DNA of 64,000 nt from Prorocentrum cordatum (GCA_963575745.1 CAUYUJ010002084.1:1-64000); one strand, 5' to 3'. Counted from the first letter of the stretch, positions 19,623-30,107 are shown. The notes: generated from the sequence alone by a model not told the origin. A program made the numbers and translations.

Positions 19623-21070
19623 TGGGGTCGGGGGATCACACCGGATCGCCGCTACATCGGCGGCATCGGTGCGGAGACAATCGGGCTACACATCGAGCCG
19701 CAACGCCCATGCAGCGGCGATGCAGAGCGATCCTCCGATCCCAGCTGATCGGACCCCATCTAGGAGGCCCAGATCTGATTAGATCTGGGGGGAATCGGGA
19801 CAGCTACAACGCCAGCCCCTGGGGGACGGCGGGGGGGGGAAACATGTGAGCGGAAAACCGACTCGAGTGAGCTGGCACGAAGGCGCCTCACGGTGCACCC
19901 TCAACTGAAGCCGAAGCCAAAGATGAAGTGCACGCAGAAAGAAAGGGTCCATCTTGCATGGCTGGCAGCACATCGTTGCTGCAGGCTCCCCTGAGCACGG
20001 GCCCCTTCCCGAGCATCAGCCAGACAAGTCGGATTTGCACACTCATGCCTTGCTGGAGGGAGGGTGAGGAAGTTGGAGAGGGAGAGGGAGCGGGAGAGAG
20101 GGTGCACGAAGAGAAAAGCAGCTGGGACAATCGCAGCCAGGCGCGATCAAAGTAGGGGGTGGAGATGAACCAACGCGCGATCGCTCGCGGAAAAGGCGAG
20201 GAGGAGGGGAAGGCCGAAAGAGCAGAGGGCCAACGAGAGGAGGCGCAGGACGTTGCGCTCGACTTCGGGCAGAACGACCAAGAGAAGAACGATAGGCTAC
20301 ACTCAAGAGTGACCCTTGGCAAGAGTGACCTCTGGTGCGCGGATTGGTGGCCAAATCCAAGCGCGCCAGCAACCATTACCGCAACGCGCTCAGCGATCGG
20401 GGGGACCCCGATGAGCCCGCGCCAGAGGTCACCCCGGCGAAAGGTCCCTCTTACGCCTCGTCGAAGCGAACGAGAGCGCTCGCGAGCGGGCGGCGGCGCC
20501 AGTGCCGCGCACACGATGTGATCTGGACCCTCTGGGGCAGACCGCGTGGGGCCGCAGACTCGAGTCGTAGACACAGGGCGGGGCATACGACCAGGGAAGA
20601 GGAGGGGGAGAGAGGGGGGTGCAACCAGCCTCGAACTTAGCCCTGTCTATGAGATCACACGCCCAAAAGCGCTGACGGCCTCAGGGGTGCGCCCTCGGGA
20701 AGGTGGGGAGTCCTGAAGATCGGCGTCGAGACAAGGTGATGCCAACGAAAGCGATAGCGATATGTTTCAAGCTGGTAAGGGAGAGGGTGAATAGGAGGGG
20801 GGTCTCCTGGTAGAACGTCGCGGACGTTTGGAGCATCATCACAGCAGCCCTGCAGGCGCGAGGGAGTATCAAAACTCTGGACAACCATCCATGCAGCCGC
20901 GCCCCCTTGACTCCTTGACTGCTCCATTGCCGTCCACTATATTCAATATCTGCGCTCCTCCTCCCACTACGCATCTTCCCTCGCATTCTCCTCCCCTCTC
21001 TGCCGTAGTTCCTCCTCCCTGCTCCCATCCAGAGCTTACCGCAGCACTATCTGAGGCTGATCGGGTGAAC
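19623..21070. other. Unassigned GC-rich region
   Basis: GTGACCTCTGGTGCGCGG near 20327 and the complement of CCGCGCCAGAGGTCAC near 20418 form a weak inverted repeat. No gene is supported. Confidence 0.5.
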
Positions 21071-21074
21071 TTTC

Positions 21075-21330
21075 TGGAGGCCCCCCAAGATCACTCCGAG
21101 ATGGCCCAGGAGGCGCCCAAGAGGGCCTAAGCGGCCTCCAAGATGGGCCCAGGAGAGGCCAAAGAGGGGGAACTCGAACTGATATGTCAAGCCTCCCACC
21201 CTAAGATTGTCTCCGAGATAGCCAGGACGTTCCCAGGAGGCCCCCAAGAGGCCCCAGGAGACCCCAAGAGGCCGAAAGCAGGCATCCAAGAGGCGTCCCA
21301 AGAGATCACAAGATGTGGAAGAGGCGCCTG
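21075..21330 (+). repeat. CCAAGANGGCCC-type minisatellite, short array
   Basis: Units such as CCCAAGAGGGCC, CCAAGATGGGCC and CCCCAAGAGGCC. The centre (about 21160-21215) is less repetitive and may be a decayed core block, but it lacks the ATTGATTT signature. Confidence 0.75.
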
Positions 21331-22081
21331 GCCCACAACCCAGGCACGGTGACTGGTCTGGCCCAAAGCCGCTAGCTAGCCTCCCTCCTCCTTTCCCGCC
21401 TCTTCCTCACCACAGCGTTCACCAGGAGCGGGGGGCAGCCAGCCATCAGACGACATCGGACGTCCGAAGAGGAGAGGTCGTTCAATCCGCGGCCCCAGAG
21501 CTTCCGACCCCTCCCCGGGGGGCAGTGATTCCTCCATGCTGAACGGTCGATAGTCCTGGGGCTCGAAGACGGCCCCCAGAGGCCGAAATTTAGGGAAAAC
21601 GCTGGGATCTCTCAGAGAATTCGCCCATCGGATGTCTCAGGACATTAGGCACTCCAGGAGACCTTGGGGATCGCCCTGATCGCCCCCGGCAACGCTCGCC
21701 ATGCCCGCCCACTCATGACGACTTAAATCTGAATAGTTCTGCTCCATGCGCACCGACAGCGGCCAATAACCCCCGCCCCCACATCCCCCACTCATCCTCC
21801 CGTCGTTCTCCTCCCTCATACGTCCTCGATTATTCCTCGTCCTCCTTTGTGGCCAGCCTTGTTTGGCATTGGACCGCAAGAGGGAGATCGTTAAGCACAT
21901 CCGCCTCTCGGTGGCAGGTGGCCAGGTCGCGGAGCTCTTCTGCTCCCCCACAGCGTTTGGTTCAGCGGTTTAGCGGCGACGCGTGCATTCCTCCCTCCTC
22001 TCTCTTCCTCATCAGCGCCTGGGGAAGATCCCAGACATGTGTGCATTTAGGTGACCTGCAAACGCCCTCGGTCGTACAGAG
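21331..22081. other. Unassigned region
   Basis: No gene, tRNA or strong repeat recognised. Confidence 0.5.
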
Positions 22082-22156
22082 TAGCTCCTCCTCCTCTTCC
22101 TCCTCCTTCTCCTCCTCCTTCTCCTCCTCCTCCTCCTCCTCCTCCTCCTCCTATTC
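22082..22156. repeat. (TCC)n / (TTCTCC)n microsatellite
   Basis: Pyrimidine trinucleotide tract immediately before the longest family P array. Confidence 0.96.
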
Positions 22157-22179
22157 CTTCTCCACCTCCTTAGGAAGGA

Positions 22180-23420
22180 ACTTTTAAGAAATCCGCATGA
22201 AGAAATCATTGGCAGAGAACCCTGTTTATAAAATCCGTATTCCGGAACCCTTAATGAGGATTCCTTGTTCTGGAACCCCGAGTCAGGACTATTTCGTGAC
22301 GGAGCCTTAGTAAAGAACACTTGCAAACGAACAGTTGCTTGGGATGCCGTAAATCACGGTTCCGTAATAGAAGTCCTTCGTACGACACCCATACTGAAGA
22401 GTGTTTCACGCAGGACCATTAACAAGGAAGCCTTGGTAAAGAATCCTCTGCAAGGAATGGTTTCGAAGGAATAGTTAGTCGGGAACCGTGACAAAAAGGG
22501 TCACCTTTACGAGGGGGCCATTCGCAGATAATCCTTGTTCGTGGATCATGATTACCCTGAGTAAGACATCCGGGGTAAAGAATCAGCAGCAAGGAATCTC
22601 ACACAAGGGACCCTTAGAAAGGAAATTCTCACACAAACGATCCAAACAAAAAAGGGCCTTCACAAATTCTTCACAAAGGTGTCTGTACTGTATACCCGTA
22701 GCCAGGCATGCTTAGTATATCCTTAGTACAAGAATCCTTGCAATGGGATCCTCAATAAGGAAGCCTTCAAACATAATCTTCGCCAGGGAACACTTAGTGA
22801 TGATTCCTTTGTCACGCCTCCTTCGTAAAGACTCATGAGCTGGAAGTCCTTCGTAAGGGCCCTTGATGAAGAATTCCCCATCAAGAACCCTGAATCCGAA
22901 ATCTTTACTAAGCAATCCTAGGCAACGACTCCTCTTGAAAAGGAATGCTGAATAGGGAACCCTCAGTAAGGTATCCTCACAAGGGAGCCCTTTACCAAGG
23001 AGTCCTTGGTAGTGAACCCTGGCTACCCTTAACAAAGAATTCTTACTAAGAAATCTGCCAAAAAGAATATTACACAAGGGGTGCTCAGAAAGGAACCGTT
23101 ACGAAGGCATCCTTACTAGGGGATCCTAGCCAAGGTAATATTGGTAAAGAAATTGTTTAGTAAGGTTTCCTTGTTAATTGGGGCCCTCGGTAAGGATTCC
23201 TTCATAACGAACCCTGGCTAGGAAAACCTCACGAATGATTCCTTGATTCCTTCATCGCGACTCCTTAGCAAGGCCTCCTTAGTAGGGAACCCTGAGTGAG
23301 ATTTCCGTACTACGAAACCCTGTTTAAGGAACCCTTGATAGTAAATCCTGGCAGAAGAGCCCTTGGCAAATAATCCGTCTTAAGGAATCACACGTAAGAA
23401 ATCCGACGTAAGGTGTCATT
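22180..23420. repeat. AAGGAATCCTT-type minisatellite (family P), longest array
   Basis: About 1.24 kb of degenerate units spaced roughly 17-22 bp. Each has AAGGAATCCTT or a decayed form (AAGGAACCCTT, AAGGATTCCTT, AAGCAATCCTA) alternating with a TAGTAAGG-like spacer. Because the consensus word is a palindrome the array has no clear strand. Base composition is balanced, unlike the GC-rich surroundings. Confidence 0.9.
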
Positions 23421-23465
23421 ATTGAAATGGCCTCCGGCCAGTGCCGCCGATCCGGGGCGCTCTGG

Positions 23466-23496
23466 ATGATGATGATGACGATGATGATGATGATGC

Positions 23497-23528
<32 letters not shown>

Positions 23529-23583
23529 TTGATGATGATGATGATGATGGTGGTGTTGATGATGATGACGATGACGACGGTGA
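23466..23583. repeat. (GAT)n microsatellite
   Basis: GATGATGAT run with occasional GTT and GAC units. Confidence 0.97.
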
Positions 23584-23589
23584 CCTTGT

Positions 23590-24575
23590 GTTCTCTTGTG
23601 GGCCTCTTGGAAGCCTTTTGGAGCCTCTTGGGAGCTTCTGGGAGGCTTATTGGAGCCTCGTGGGCGCCTCTATGCTGTTGGGGACGGAAGACTTGTCATG
23701 TTAGAAGACAGCTCTCGCTCGAGACATCCTCATAGGATAGAGATGTTGAAATGGCTTGCGGAACTTTCGGATCTTGGAAAATGACGCTCTTGCCTGAGAC
23801 ACATTCAAAATCCGGAGATGTTGAAGTAGCTGTAGTACGACATCTTGTGGAGGCGCTCTTGGAGGACCTTGTGGGGCCTCTTGGGGGCGTCTTGGGGCCT
23901 CCTGGGGGCCTCCTGGGCCGTCTTGGGCCCTTCTTGGGCCGTCTTGGAGCCCTTTTGGGCGCCTCTTGGGCCCGTCGTGGAGCCCTCTTGCGCCGTCTTG
24001 GGGGCCTCCTGGGCCTGCGTAAGCCCTTCTTAGGCCGTCTTGGAGCCTTTTTGAGGGCCCCTTGAGCCGTTTTGGACACTGCGAAGGCCCAAGAAGCGAA
24101 CATGCTAAAAATGTAGGGTTTCCTTGGGGACCAGTCGGGGCCTTTTGGGGCCTATTGGGGGCGTCTTGAGCCCTCCTGGGGGCCTCCTGGGCCGTCTTGG
24201 GCCCTTCTTGGGCCGTCTTGGAGCCCTTTTGGGTGCCTCTTGGGCCCGTCCTGGAGCCTTCTTGCGCCGTCTTGGGGGCCTCCTGGGCCTGCGTAAGCCT
24301 TTCTGAGGCCGTCTTGGAGCCTTTTTGATGGCCCCTTGAGCCGTTTTGGACACTGTGAAGGCCCAAGAGGCGAACATGCTAAAAATGTAGGGTTTCCTCA
24401 GGGAAATCGATGATTGTGGCCGGTCGGGGCCCTTTTGGGAGACCTCTTGGGGGCCTCTGGGGGCGTCTTGGCGGCCTCTTGGGCTGTCTTGGGTTCATGT
24501 TCGGCGTCTTGGATCGATTTTTGGGCGATCCAGAAACGTCTTGGCCCGTCTTGGCGGCTTCTTGGCAACGTTTGG
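23590..24575 (-). repeat. CCAAGANGGCCC minisatellite with a 274-bp tandem duplication
   Basis: Units read CTTGGGCCGTCTTGG on the plus strand. The block ending in AACATGCTAAAAATGTAGGG occurs twice, at 24101 and 24375, and the ~274 bp between are near-identical, so a whole higher-order unit was duplicated recently. The core block on the minus strand is at 24357-24417 (complete, including ATCGATGATT) and at 24073-24125 (5' half). Confidence 0.9.
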
Positions 24576-24737
24576 GTCCGTTGTGGCCAACCGAACCCCG
24601 ACCAACCGAACCCAATCTGTGGAAGACCCCCCCCCCTACCCCGGCAGAGCCACCCCGGCCCACCCACCCCCTTCAACTCACACGCCGGATCGGCGAATTA
24701 AGGAATCCTCAGTAAAGACACTCCTGTTAGGAATCCT

Positions 24738-24772
24738 TTATTCTCTTGCACAGGGTGTCTAGAGCTCCGACC
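24738..24772 (-). repeat. Satellite junction box J, minus orientation
   Basis: Complement of GTCGGAGCTCTAGACACC followed by CTGTGCAAGAGAATAAA. It separates a fragment of family P (24700-24740) from the satellite array on its right. Plus-strand copies are at 27521, 29130, 30072, 31766 and 33196. Confidence 0.88.
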
Positions 24773-26300
24773 GTTTTATTTTTCGCGACGCACCCCTCCC
24801 CCAGCGGGACCTCTGCCCACAGCGCCCCCAGTGGGACCTCCCCAGCGCCCCCCAGTGGTCCCCAGCGCCCCCCCAGCGGGACCTCTGCCCACAGCGCCCC
24901 CCAGCGGGACCTCCCCAGCGCCCCCCAGTGGTCCCCAGCGCCCCCCAGTGGGACCTCTGCCCAGTGCCTCCTCCGCGCCCAATGCCCCCTCCGCCCCGAC
25001 GATTTTATTTTTCGCGACGCGTCCCTCCCCCCCCCAGGCCTCCCCAGCGCCCCCCAGTGGTCCCCAGCGCCCCCCAGTGGGGCCTCCCCAGCCGCGCCCA
25101 GTGCCCCCTCCGCCCCGACGATTTCATTTTTCGCGACGCACCCCTCCCTCCCCCAGTGGGACCTCCCCAGCGCCCCCCAGTGGTCCCCAGCGCCCCCCAG
25201 TCGGGCCTCCCCAGCCGCGCCCAGTGCCCCCTCCGCCCCGACGATTTTATTTTTCGCGACGCACCCCTCCTCCCCCCAGTGGGCGCTCCCCACTGGTCCC
25301 CAGCGTGGCCTCCCCCGCGCCCAGTGCCCCCTCCGCCCCGACGCCGCGACGCACCCCTCCCCCCCCCCCAGTGGGACCTCCCCAGCGCTCCCCAGTGGTC
25401 CCCAGCGCCCCCCAGCCTCCGCGCCCAGTGCCCCCTCCGCCCCGACGATTTTATTTTTCGCGACGCACCCCTCCCCCCCCCCCAGTGGGACCTCCCCAGC
25501 GCCCCCCCAGTGGCCCCCAGCGCCCCCCAGTGGGGCCTCCCCAGCCGCGCCCAGTGCCCCCTCCGCCCCGACGATTTTATTTTTCGCGACGCACCCCTCC
25601 TCCCCCCAGTGGGACCTCCCCAGCGCTCCCCAGTGGTCCCCAGCGCCCCCCAGTGGGGCCTCCCCAGCCGCGCCCAGTGCCCCCTCCGCCCCGACGATTT
25701 TATTTTTCGCGACGCACCCCTCCCCCTCCCCCCCTGGCCTCCCCAGCGCCCCCCAGTGGTCCCAGCGCCCCCCAGTGGGGCCTCCCCAGCCGCGCCCAGT
25801 GCCCCCTCCGCCCCGACGATTTTATTTTTCGCGACGCCCCCCCTCCCCCCCCAGTGGGACCTCCCCAGCGCACCCCAGTGGTCCCAGTGGTCCCCAGCGC
25901 CCCCCAGTGGGGCCTCCCCAGCCGCGCCCAGTGCCTCCCTCCGCCCGACGAGGTATTTTTCGCGACGCCCCCCCCCCCCCCCTCCCTCCCCCAGGGGACC
26001 TCCCCAGCGCCACCCCAGTGGTCCTGCCCCTCCGCCCCGAGCGCGGCCTCCCCCGCCGCGCCAAGTGCCTCCCTGACCCCTCGCGACGCACCCCCCCCCC
26101 GCCCAGTGGCGCACACCCTCCCCCCCAGTGGGACCTCCCCAGCGCCGCCCCCCAGTGGTCCCCGGCGCCCCCAGCGGGGCCTCCCCAGCCGCGCCCCGCG
26201 CCCCCTCCGCCCCGACGATTTTATTTTTCGCGACGCACCCCTCCGCCCCCAGTGGGACCTCCCCAGCGCCCCCCAGCGGTCCCCAGCGCGGCCTCCTCTT
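24773..26300 (-). repeat. Satellite S1, inverted array, ~12 units of 120-130 bp
   Basis: On the plus strand each unit has CGATTTTATTTTTCGCGACG, then a CCCCTCCCCCCAG stretch, then CCAGTGGGACCTCCCCAGCG and CAGTGGTCCCCAGCG subrepeats, then GTGCCCCCTCCGCCCC. Unit starts lie near 24774, 25003, 25123, 25244, 25447, 25573, 25696, 25819, 25951 and 26217, with two partial units. On the minus strand the unit core is AAAATAAAATCGTCGGGGCG, the same core as the arrays at 28.2-30.1 kb in plus orientation. Frames on both strands are open for over 450 codons and are repeat-derived. Confidence 0.93.
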
Positions 26301-26469
26301 GGAACCCTCTGTAGGCTTCTCGGGTGTCTGTTGGAGGCTTCCTGGGAACCTGTTAAAGGTCTTTGGGTCCATCTGGCGGGGGGCGCCCCTTGACGTCTCT
26401 TCGAGCTCGCCCTCTGAACCTCCTCTTGCGGCCCTGTTTGTTCACTCCTTCTGCGATGTCTGGCCCCCT

Positions 26470-26552
26470 CTTCCCCCCTCCTCCTCCACCTCCTCCTCCT
26501 CCCCCTTCCTTTTTGTGCGAGAGCCATGGCACACGTGCCACTTGTTAACGGG
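26470..26552 (-). repeat. Junction box K, minus orientation, with (TCC)n
   Basis: CTCCTCCTCC tract, then TTCCTTTTTGTGCGAGAGCC and ATGGCACACGTGCCACTTG. Its complement begins CAAGTGGCACGTG and ends TTGCACAAAAAGG. Matching plus-strand copies lie at 26774-26815 and 27997-28035; the latter is likewise followed by a GGA tract. Confidence 0.8.
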
Positions 26553-26559
26553 GTCCTTA

Positions 26560-26765
26560 ATATGAGCGCTTGCGTGAGTCGCTGCGTGAGGAACCTTCTT
26601 ACGAAGGAACTCTTTGTTGAGGGTACCTTAAACACGGGTCTGTAATAAGAGCATTCGCAAGGAATCCGTCCTAGGGAATCCTTAGTACGAGACCCTTGAT
26701 AATGAATCCTTAGTACGAACTCGAGCCAGGGAACCTTCAAAAAGTATTCCTTAGCGCCTCCTTGG
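26560..26765. repeat. Family P minisatellite, short array
   Basis: GAAGGAACTC, AAGGAATCCGT, GGGAATCCTTAGTACG and similar units. It lies at the centre of the inverted satellite region, between the two facing copies of box K. Confidence 0.82.
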
Positions 26766-26773
26766 CAGGTGCT

Positions 26774-26815
26774 TCAACAAGTGGCACGCGTGCCCTGGCT
26801 CTTGCACAAAGGAGC
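26774..26815 (+). repeat. Junction box K, plus orientation
   Basis: CAAGTGGCACGCGTGCC then TGGCTCTTGCACAAAGG. Faces the copy at 26507-26552 in inverted orientation. Confidence 0.78.
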
Positions 26816-26914
26816 TGCGAGGGACAGGAGGCTTTCGCCTCCTTCCTCCAGGAGTTTCCTTCTGTGGCCAGGGGGGAAAGACGAACGACGAACGAAGGAA
26901 TGACGACGAACGAA

Positions 26915-27520
26915 AATAAGGATGTCCGCGGCCCAGGGGGGCTGTCCCGGGAAGCCTGGACGGAGCAAGCCTCCGAAGGGTGGGTGGCCCAGGGGAGCTG
27001 GGGCTCAGGCTCAGGGGAGGGGCCGAGGGGGGCGAACCACCACAAAACATGAACCACGACGAAAATAAAGGATGTCCGCGGCCCAGGGGGGCTGCCCTGG
27101 GAAGCCTGGACGGAGGAAGGCTCCCAAGGGTGGGTGGCTCAGAGGAGCTGGGGCTCAGGCTCAGGGGGGGGCAGATGGGGGACGAACCACCACGAACCAC
27201 GAACCACGACGAAAATAAGGATGTCCGCGGCCCAGGGGAGCTGTCCCGGGAAGCCTGGACGGAGCAAGCCTCCGAAGGGTGGGTGGCCCAGGGGAGCTGG
27301 GGCTCAGGCTCAGGGAGGGGGCCGAGGGGGGCGAACCACCACGAACCACGAACCACGACGAAAATAAGGACGTCCGCGGCCCAGGGGGGCTGCCCTGGGA
27401 AGCCTGGACGGAGCAGGCCTCCGAAGGGTGGGCGGCCCAGGGGGACTGGGGCTCAGGCTCAGGGGAGGGGCCGAGGGGGACGAACCACCACGAACCACGA
27501 ACCACGACGAAAATAAAGAT
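26915..27520 (+). repeat. Satellite S2, four ~149-bp units
   Basis: GATGTCCGCGGCCCAGGGG recurs at 26921, 27071, 27220 and 27369. Each unit ends in ACGAACCACGAACCACGACG followed by AAAATAAGG or AAAATAAAGG. The core is thus AAAATAA(A)GG-GTCCG, related to S1 and S3. Confidence 0.92.
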
Positions 27521-27558
27521 GTCCGAGTTCTAGAGCACAGCTGTGCAAGAGAATAAAG
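27521..27558 (+). repeat. Satellite junction box J
   Basis: GTCCGAGTTCTAGAGC then ACAGCTGTGCAAGAGAATAA. Contains the perfect 12-bp palindrome GCACAGCTGTGC at 27535-27546. Marks the switch from S2 to S3. Confidence 0.9.
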
Positions 27559-28000
27559 GGTCCGGAGCGAGGGGGGCTGGGGCCATGGCCAGGGGGGGGC
27601 CGGAGCCAGGAGGGGAGGCGAGGGGAAGCTGGGGCCAGGGCCACGACGAACCACGAACCACTAACCACGAAAATAAAGAGTCTGAAGCGGGGGGGTCTGT
27701 GGCCAAGGCCAGGGGGGCCAGAGCCAAGGGGGGCGCGAGGGGAAGCTGGGGCCAGGGCCAGGGGGGGCAGAGCTAAGGGGGGCGAGGGGAAGCTGGGGCC
27801 AGGGCCAGGGAGACCAGAGCCAAGGGGGGGATGGCGGGGGCGACGACAAACCACGAACCACGAACCACGAAAATAAAAGGTCCGCAGCGAGGGGGGCTGG
27901 AGCCAGGGGGGCGGGAGCCAGGGGGGGAGGCCAGGGGCAGGCCAGAGCCAGGGGGGAAGGGCGAGGACGACGACGAACCACGAACCACGAACCACAAAAA
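27559..28000 (+). repeat. Satellite S3, first block
   Basis: Units carry GGGGGGCTGGGGCCAGGGCC subrepeats, then ACGAACCACGAACCACGAAA and ATAAAGNGTCCG. Three unit cores are seen, near 27680, 27870 and the array start. The family resumes at 30.1-32.2 kb. Confidence 0.9.
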
Positions 28001-28140
28001 CAAGTGGCACGTGCGCCATAGCCCTTGCACAAAAATGAAGGGGGAGGAGGAGGAGGAGGAGGAGGAGGAGGAGGAGGAGGAGGAGGAGGAGAAAGAGGAG
28101 GAGGACGAGGAGGAGGAGGAGGAGGTGGAGGAGGAGGGGG
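28001..28140 (+). repeat. Junction box K and (GGA)n microsatellite
   Basis: Box K at 27997-28035, then GGA units to about 28140. Mirror image of 26470-26552. Confidence 0.88.
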
Positions 28141-28204
28141 GAAGAGGGGTCAAGGCATCGCCCTCCGGGCCCAGCAACGGGGCCCAAGTCCCAGGTGGGG
28201 AGGG

Positions 28205-29129
28205 TGGGGGAGGCGGCGTGCGTCGCGACGCGGAATAAAGTGCTCGGAGCGGAGGGAGCACGGGGCGGAGGTCCCACTGGGGCGCTGGGGGCGCGGAGAG
28301 GAGGGGTGGTGGTGTGTGCCGCGACGCGGAATAAACTGTCGGGGCGGAGGGGGCACTGGGCGGGGCTTGGGGCAGAGGGCCACGGGGCGGGGGTCCAACT
28401 GGGGCGCTGGGGAAAGGGGGGGAAGGGGGGGAGGTGGCGTGCGTCGCGACGCGGAATAAAATTGTCGGGGCGGAGGGGGCACGGGGCGGAGTCCCCACTG
28501 GGGCGCTGGGGACGCGGGGAGGGAGGTGGGGGAGGTGGTGTGCGGCGCGACGCGGGATGAAGCGTTAGTGGCGGAAGGGGCAGTGGGCGGGGCCCCCGCT
28601 GGGGCGCTGGGGACGCGGGGGGGCTCGGGGCAGAGAACCACGGCGCGGGGGTCCCACTCTGGCGCTGGGGACGCGGAGGGGGGGGGTGCGACGTGTAATA
28701 CAGCGTTCGTGTCGGAGGGGGCAGTGGGCGGGGGCCCCGCTGGGGCGCTGGGGACGCAGTGGGGCTTGGGGCAGAGAGCCACGGCGCAGGGGTCCCACAC
28801 TGGCGCTGGAGACGCGGGGGAGGGGGGGGAGCTGCGACGCGGGAGAAACCGTTCGTGGCGGAGGGGGCAGTGGGCGGGGCCCCCGCTGGGGCGCTGGGGA
28901 CGCGGTGGGCTCGGGGCAGAAAGCCACGGCGCGTGGGCCTCACACTGGCGCTGGGGACGCGGGGGGGCGGGGGGGGCGACGCGGGATAAAGCGTTCGTGG
29001 CGGAGGGGGCAGTGGGCGGGGCCCCCGCTGGGGCGCTGGGGACGCGGGGGGGCTTGGGGCAGAGAGCCACGGCGCGGGGGCCCCACTCTGGCGCTGAGGA
29101 CGCGGGGGGGGAGCGACGCGACATAAAAT
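28205..29129 (+). repeat. Satellite S1, direct array, ~8 diverged units
   Basis: Same unit as 24.8-26.3 kb but in plus orientation: GCGTGCGTCGCGACGCGG, AATAAA-like core, GTCGGGGCGGAGGGGGCA, then CCCACTGGGGCGCTGGGG. Cores lie near 28231, 28329, 28454, 28553, 28695, 28840, 28983 and 29119. The middle units have lost the AATAAA word (GGATGAAGCG, GTAATACAGCG, GGAGAAACCG, GGATAAAGCG), so the core is decaying inside this array while it is kept in the inverted array. Confidence 0.9.
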
Positions 29130-29165
29130 GGTCGGAGCTCTAGACACCCTGTGCAAGAGAATAAA
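29130..29165 (+). repeat. Satellite junction box J
   Basis: GTCGGAGCTCTAGACACC then CTGTGCAAGAGAATAAAA. Variant lacking the GCACAGCTGTGC palindrome (GACACCCTGTGC instead). Separates S1 from S4. Confidence 0.9.
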
Positions 29166-30065
29166 ATGGTCGGGGCGGAGGGGGCGGTGCGCTGGGCTGG
29201 GCTGCTGGGGAGAAGGGGAGGGGGGGGGGGCGGGGGCGAAGGGGGCGGCGCGCTGGGCTGCTCGGGAGAAGGGGGGGGGGGGGGGGGCGACGACGACGCC
29301 GAAATAAAGTGGTCGGGGGCGGAGAGGGGGGGGCACGGCTGGGAAAGGACCAGGGGGAGGGGGGGGGGGCGACGACGACGCCGAAATAAAGTGGTCGGGG
29401 CGGAGGGGGCAGCGCGCTGGGCTGCTGAGGAGAGGGAGAGAGGGGGGGGGGCGACGACGACGCCGAAATAAAGTCGTCGGGGCGGAGGGGGCGGTGCGCT
29501 GGGGTGCTGGGGAGCGACACATAGCGACACATGTCGACACAACGCCGAAATAAAGTGGTCGGGGCGGAGGGGGCAGCGCGCTGGGCTGCTGAGGAGAGGG
29601 GGGGGGGGCGACGACGACGCCGAAATAAAGTCGTCGGGGCGGAGGGGGCGGTGCGCTGGGGTGCTGGGGAGCGACACATAGCGACACATGTCGACACAAC
29701 GCCGAAATAAAGTGGTCGGGGCGGAGGGGGCAGCGCGCTGGGCTGCTGAGGAGAGGGAGAGGGGGGCGACGACGACGCCGAAATAAAGTCGTCGGGGCGG
29801 AGGGGGCGGTGCGCTGGGGTGCTGGGGAGCGACACATAGCGACGCATGTCGACACATATCGACATATAGAGACATATATCGACACACACACATATATCGA
29901 CGCATAGCGACACACAGCGACACATAGCGACGCACACATGGAGACGCATAGCGACACACAGCGACACATATAGCGGCACATGAAGGGCACAAGGCACACA
30001 GCGACACATATAGCGACACATGAAGGGCACAAGGCAGCTGGGGGGGAGCGACGACGACGCCGAAA
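29166..30065 (+). repeat. Satellite S4 and GACACATA subarray
   Basis: Core AATAAAGTGGTCGGGGCGG / AATAAAGTCGTCGGGGCGG, then AGCGCGCTGGGCTGCTGAGG or a variant, then a G-run and GCGACGACGACGCCGA. A ~150-bp paired unit (GTGGTC unit plus GTCGTC unit joined by GCGACACATAGCGACACATG) repeats at about 29.37-29.53, 29.55-29.70 and 29.70-29.84 kb. From 29828 to 30028 the linker itself expands into AGCGACACATA/TCGACACATATCG words, including a ~36-bp direct duplication ending CATGAAGGGCACAAGGCA. Confidence 0.9.
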
Positions 30066-30071
30066 TAAAGT

Positions 30072-30107
30072 GGTCGGAGCTCTAGACACCCTGTGCAAGA
30101 GAATAAA
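30072..30107 (+). repeat. Satellite junction box J
   Basis: Same variant as at 29130. Separates S4 from the second S3 block. Confidence 0.9.

Noticed and set aside
24061-24090. CTTGAGCCGTTTTGGACAC as a second SL relic
   Set aside because: Resembles the SL complement for eight bases only, and is part of the CCAAGANGGCCC unit, recurring at 24343.
24746-26393. Pro-rich open frames of 380-520 codons on both strands
   Set aside because: They follow the S1 satellite unit exactly, are open on several frames at once, and consist of the same peptide string repeated.
29820-30030. CRISPR-like array
   Set aside because: Repeats are short, contiguous and degenerate with no unique spacers, and the setting is eukaryotic satellite DNA.
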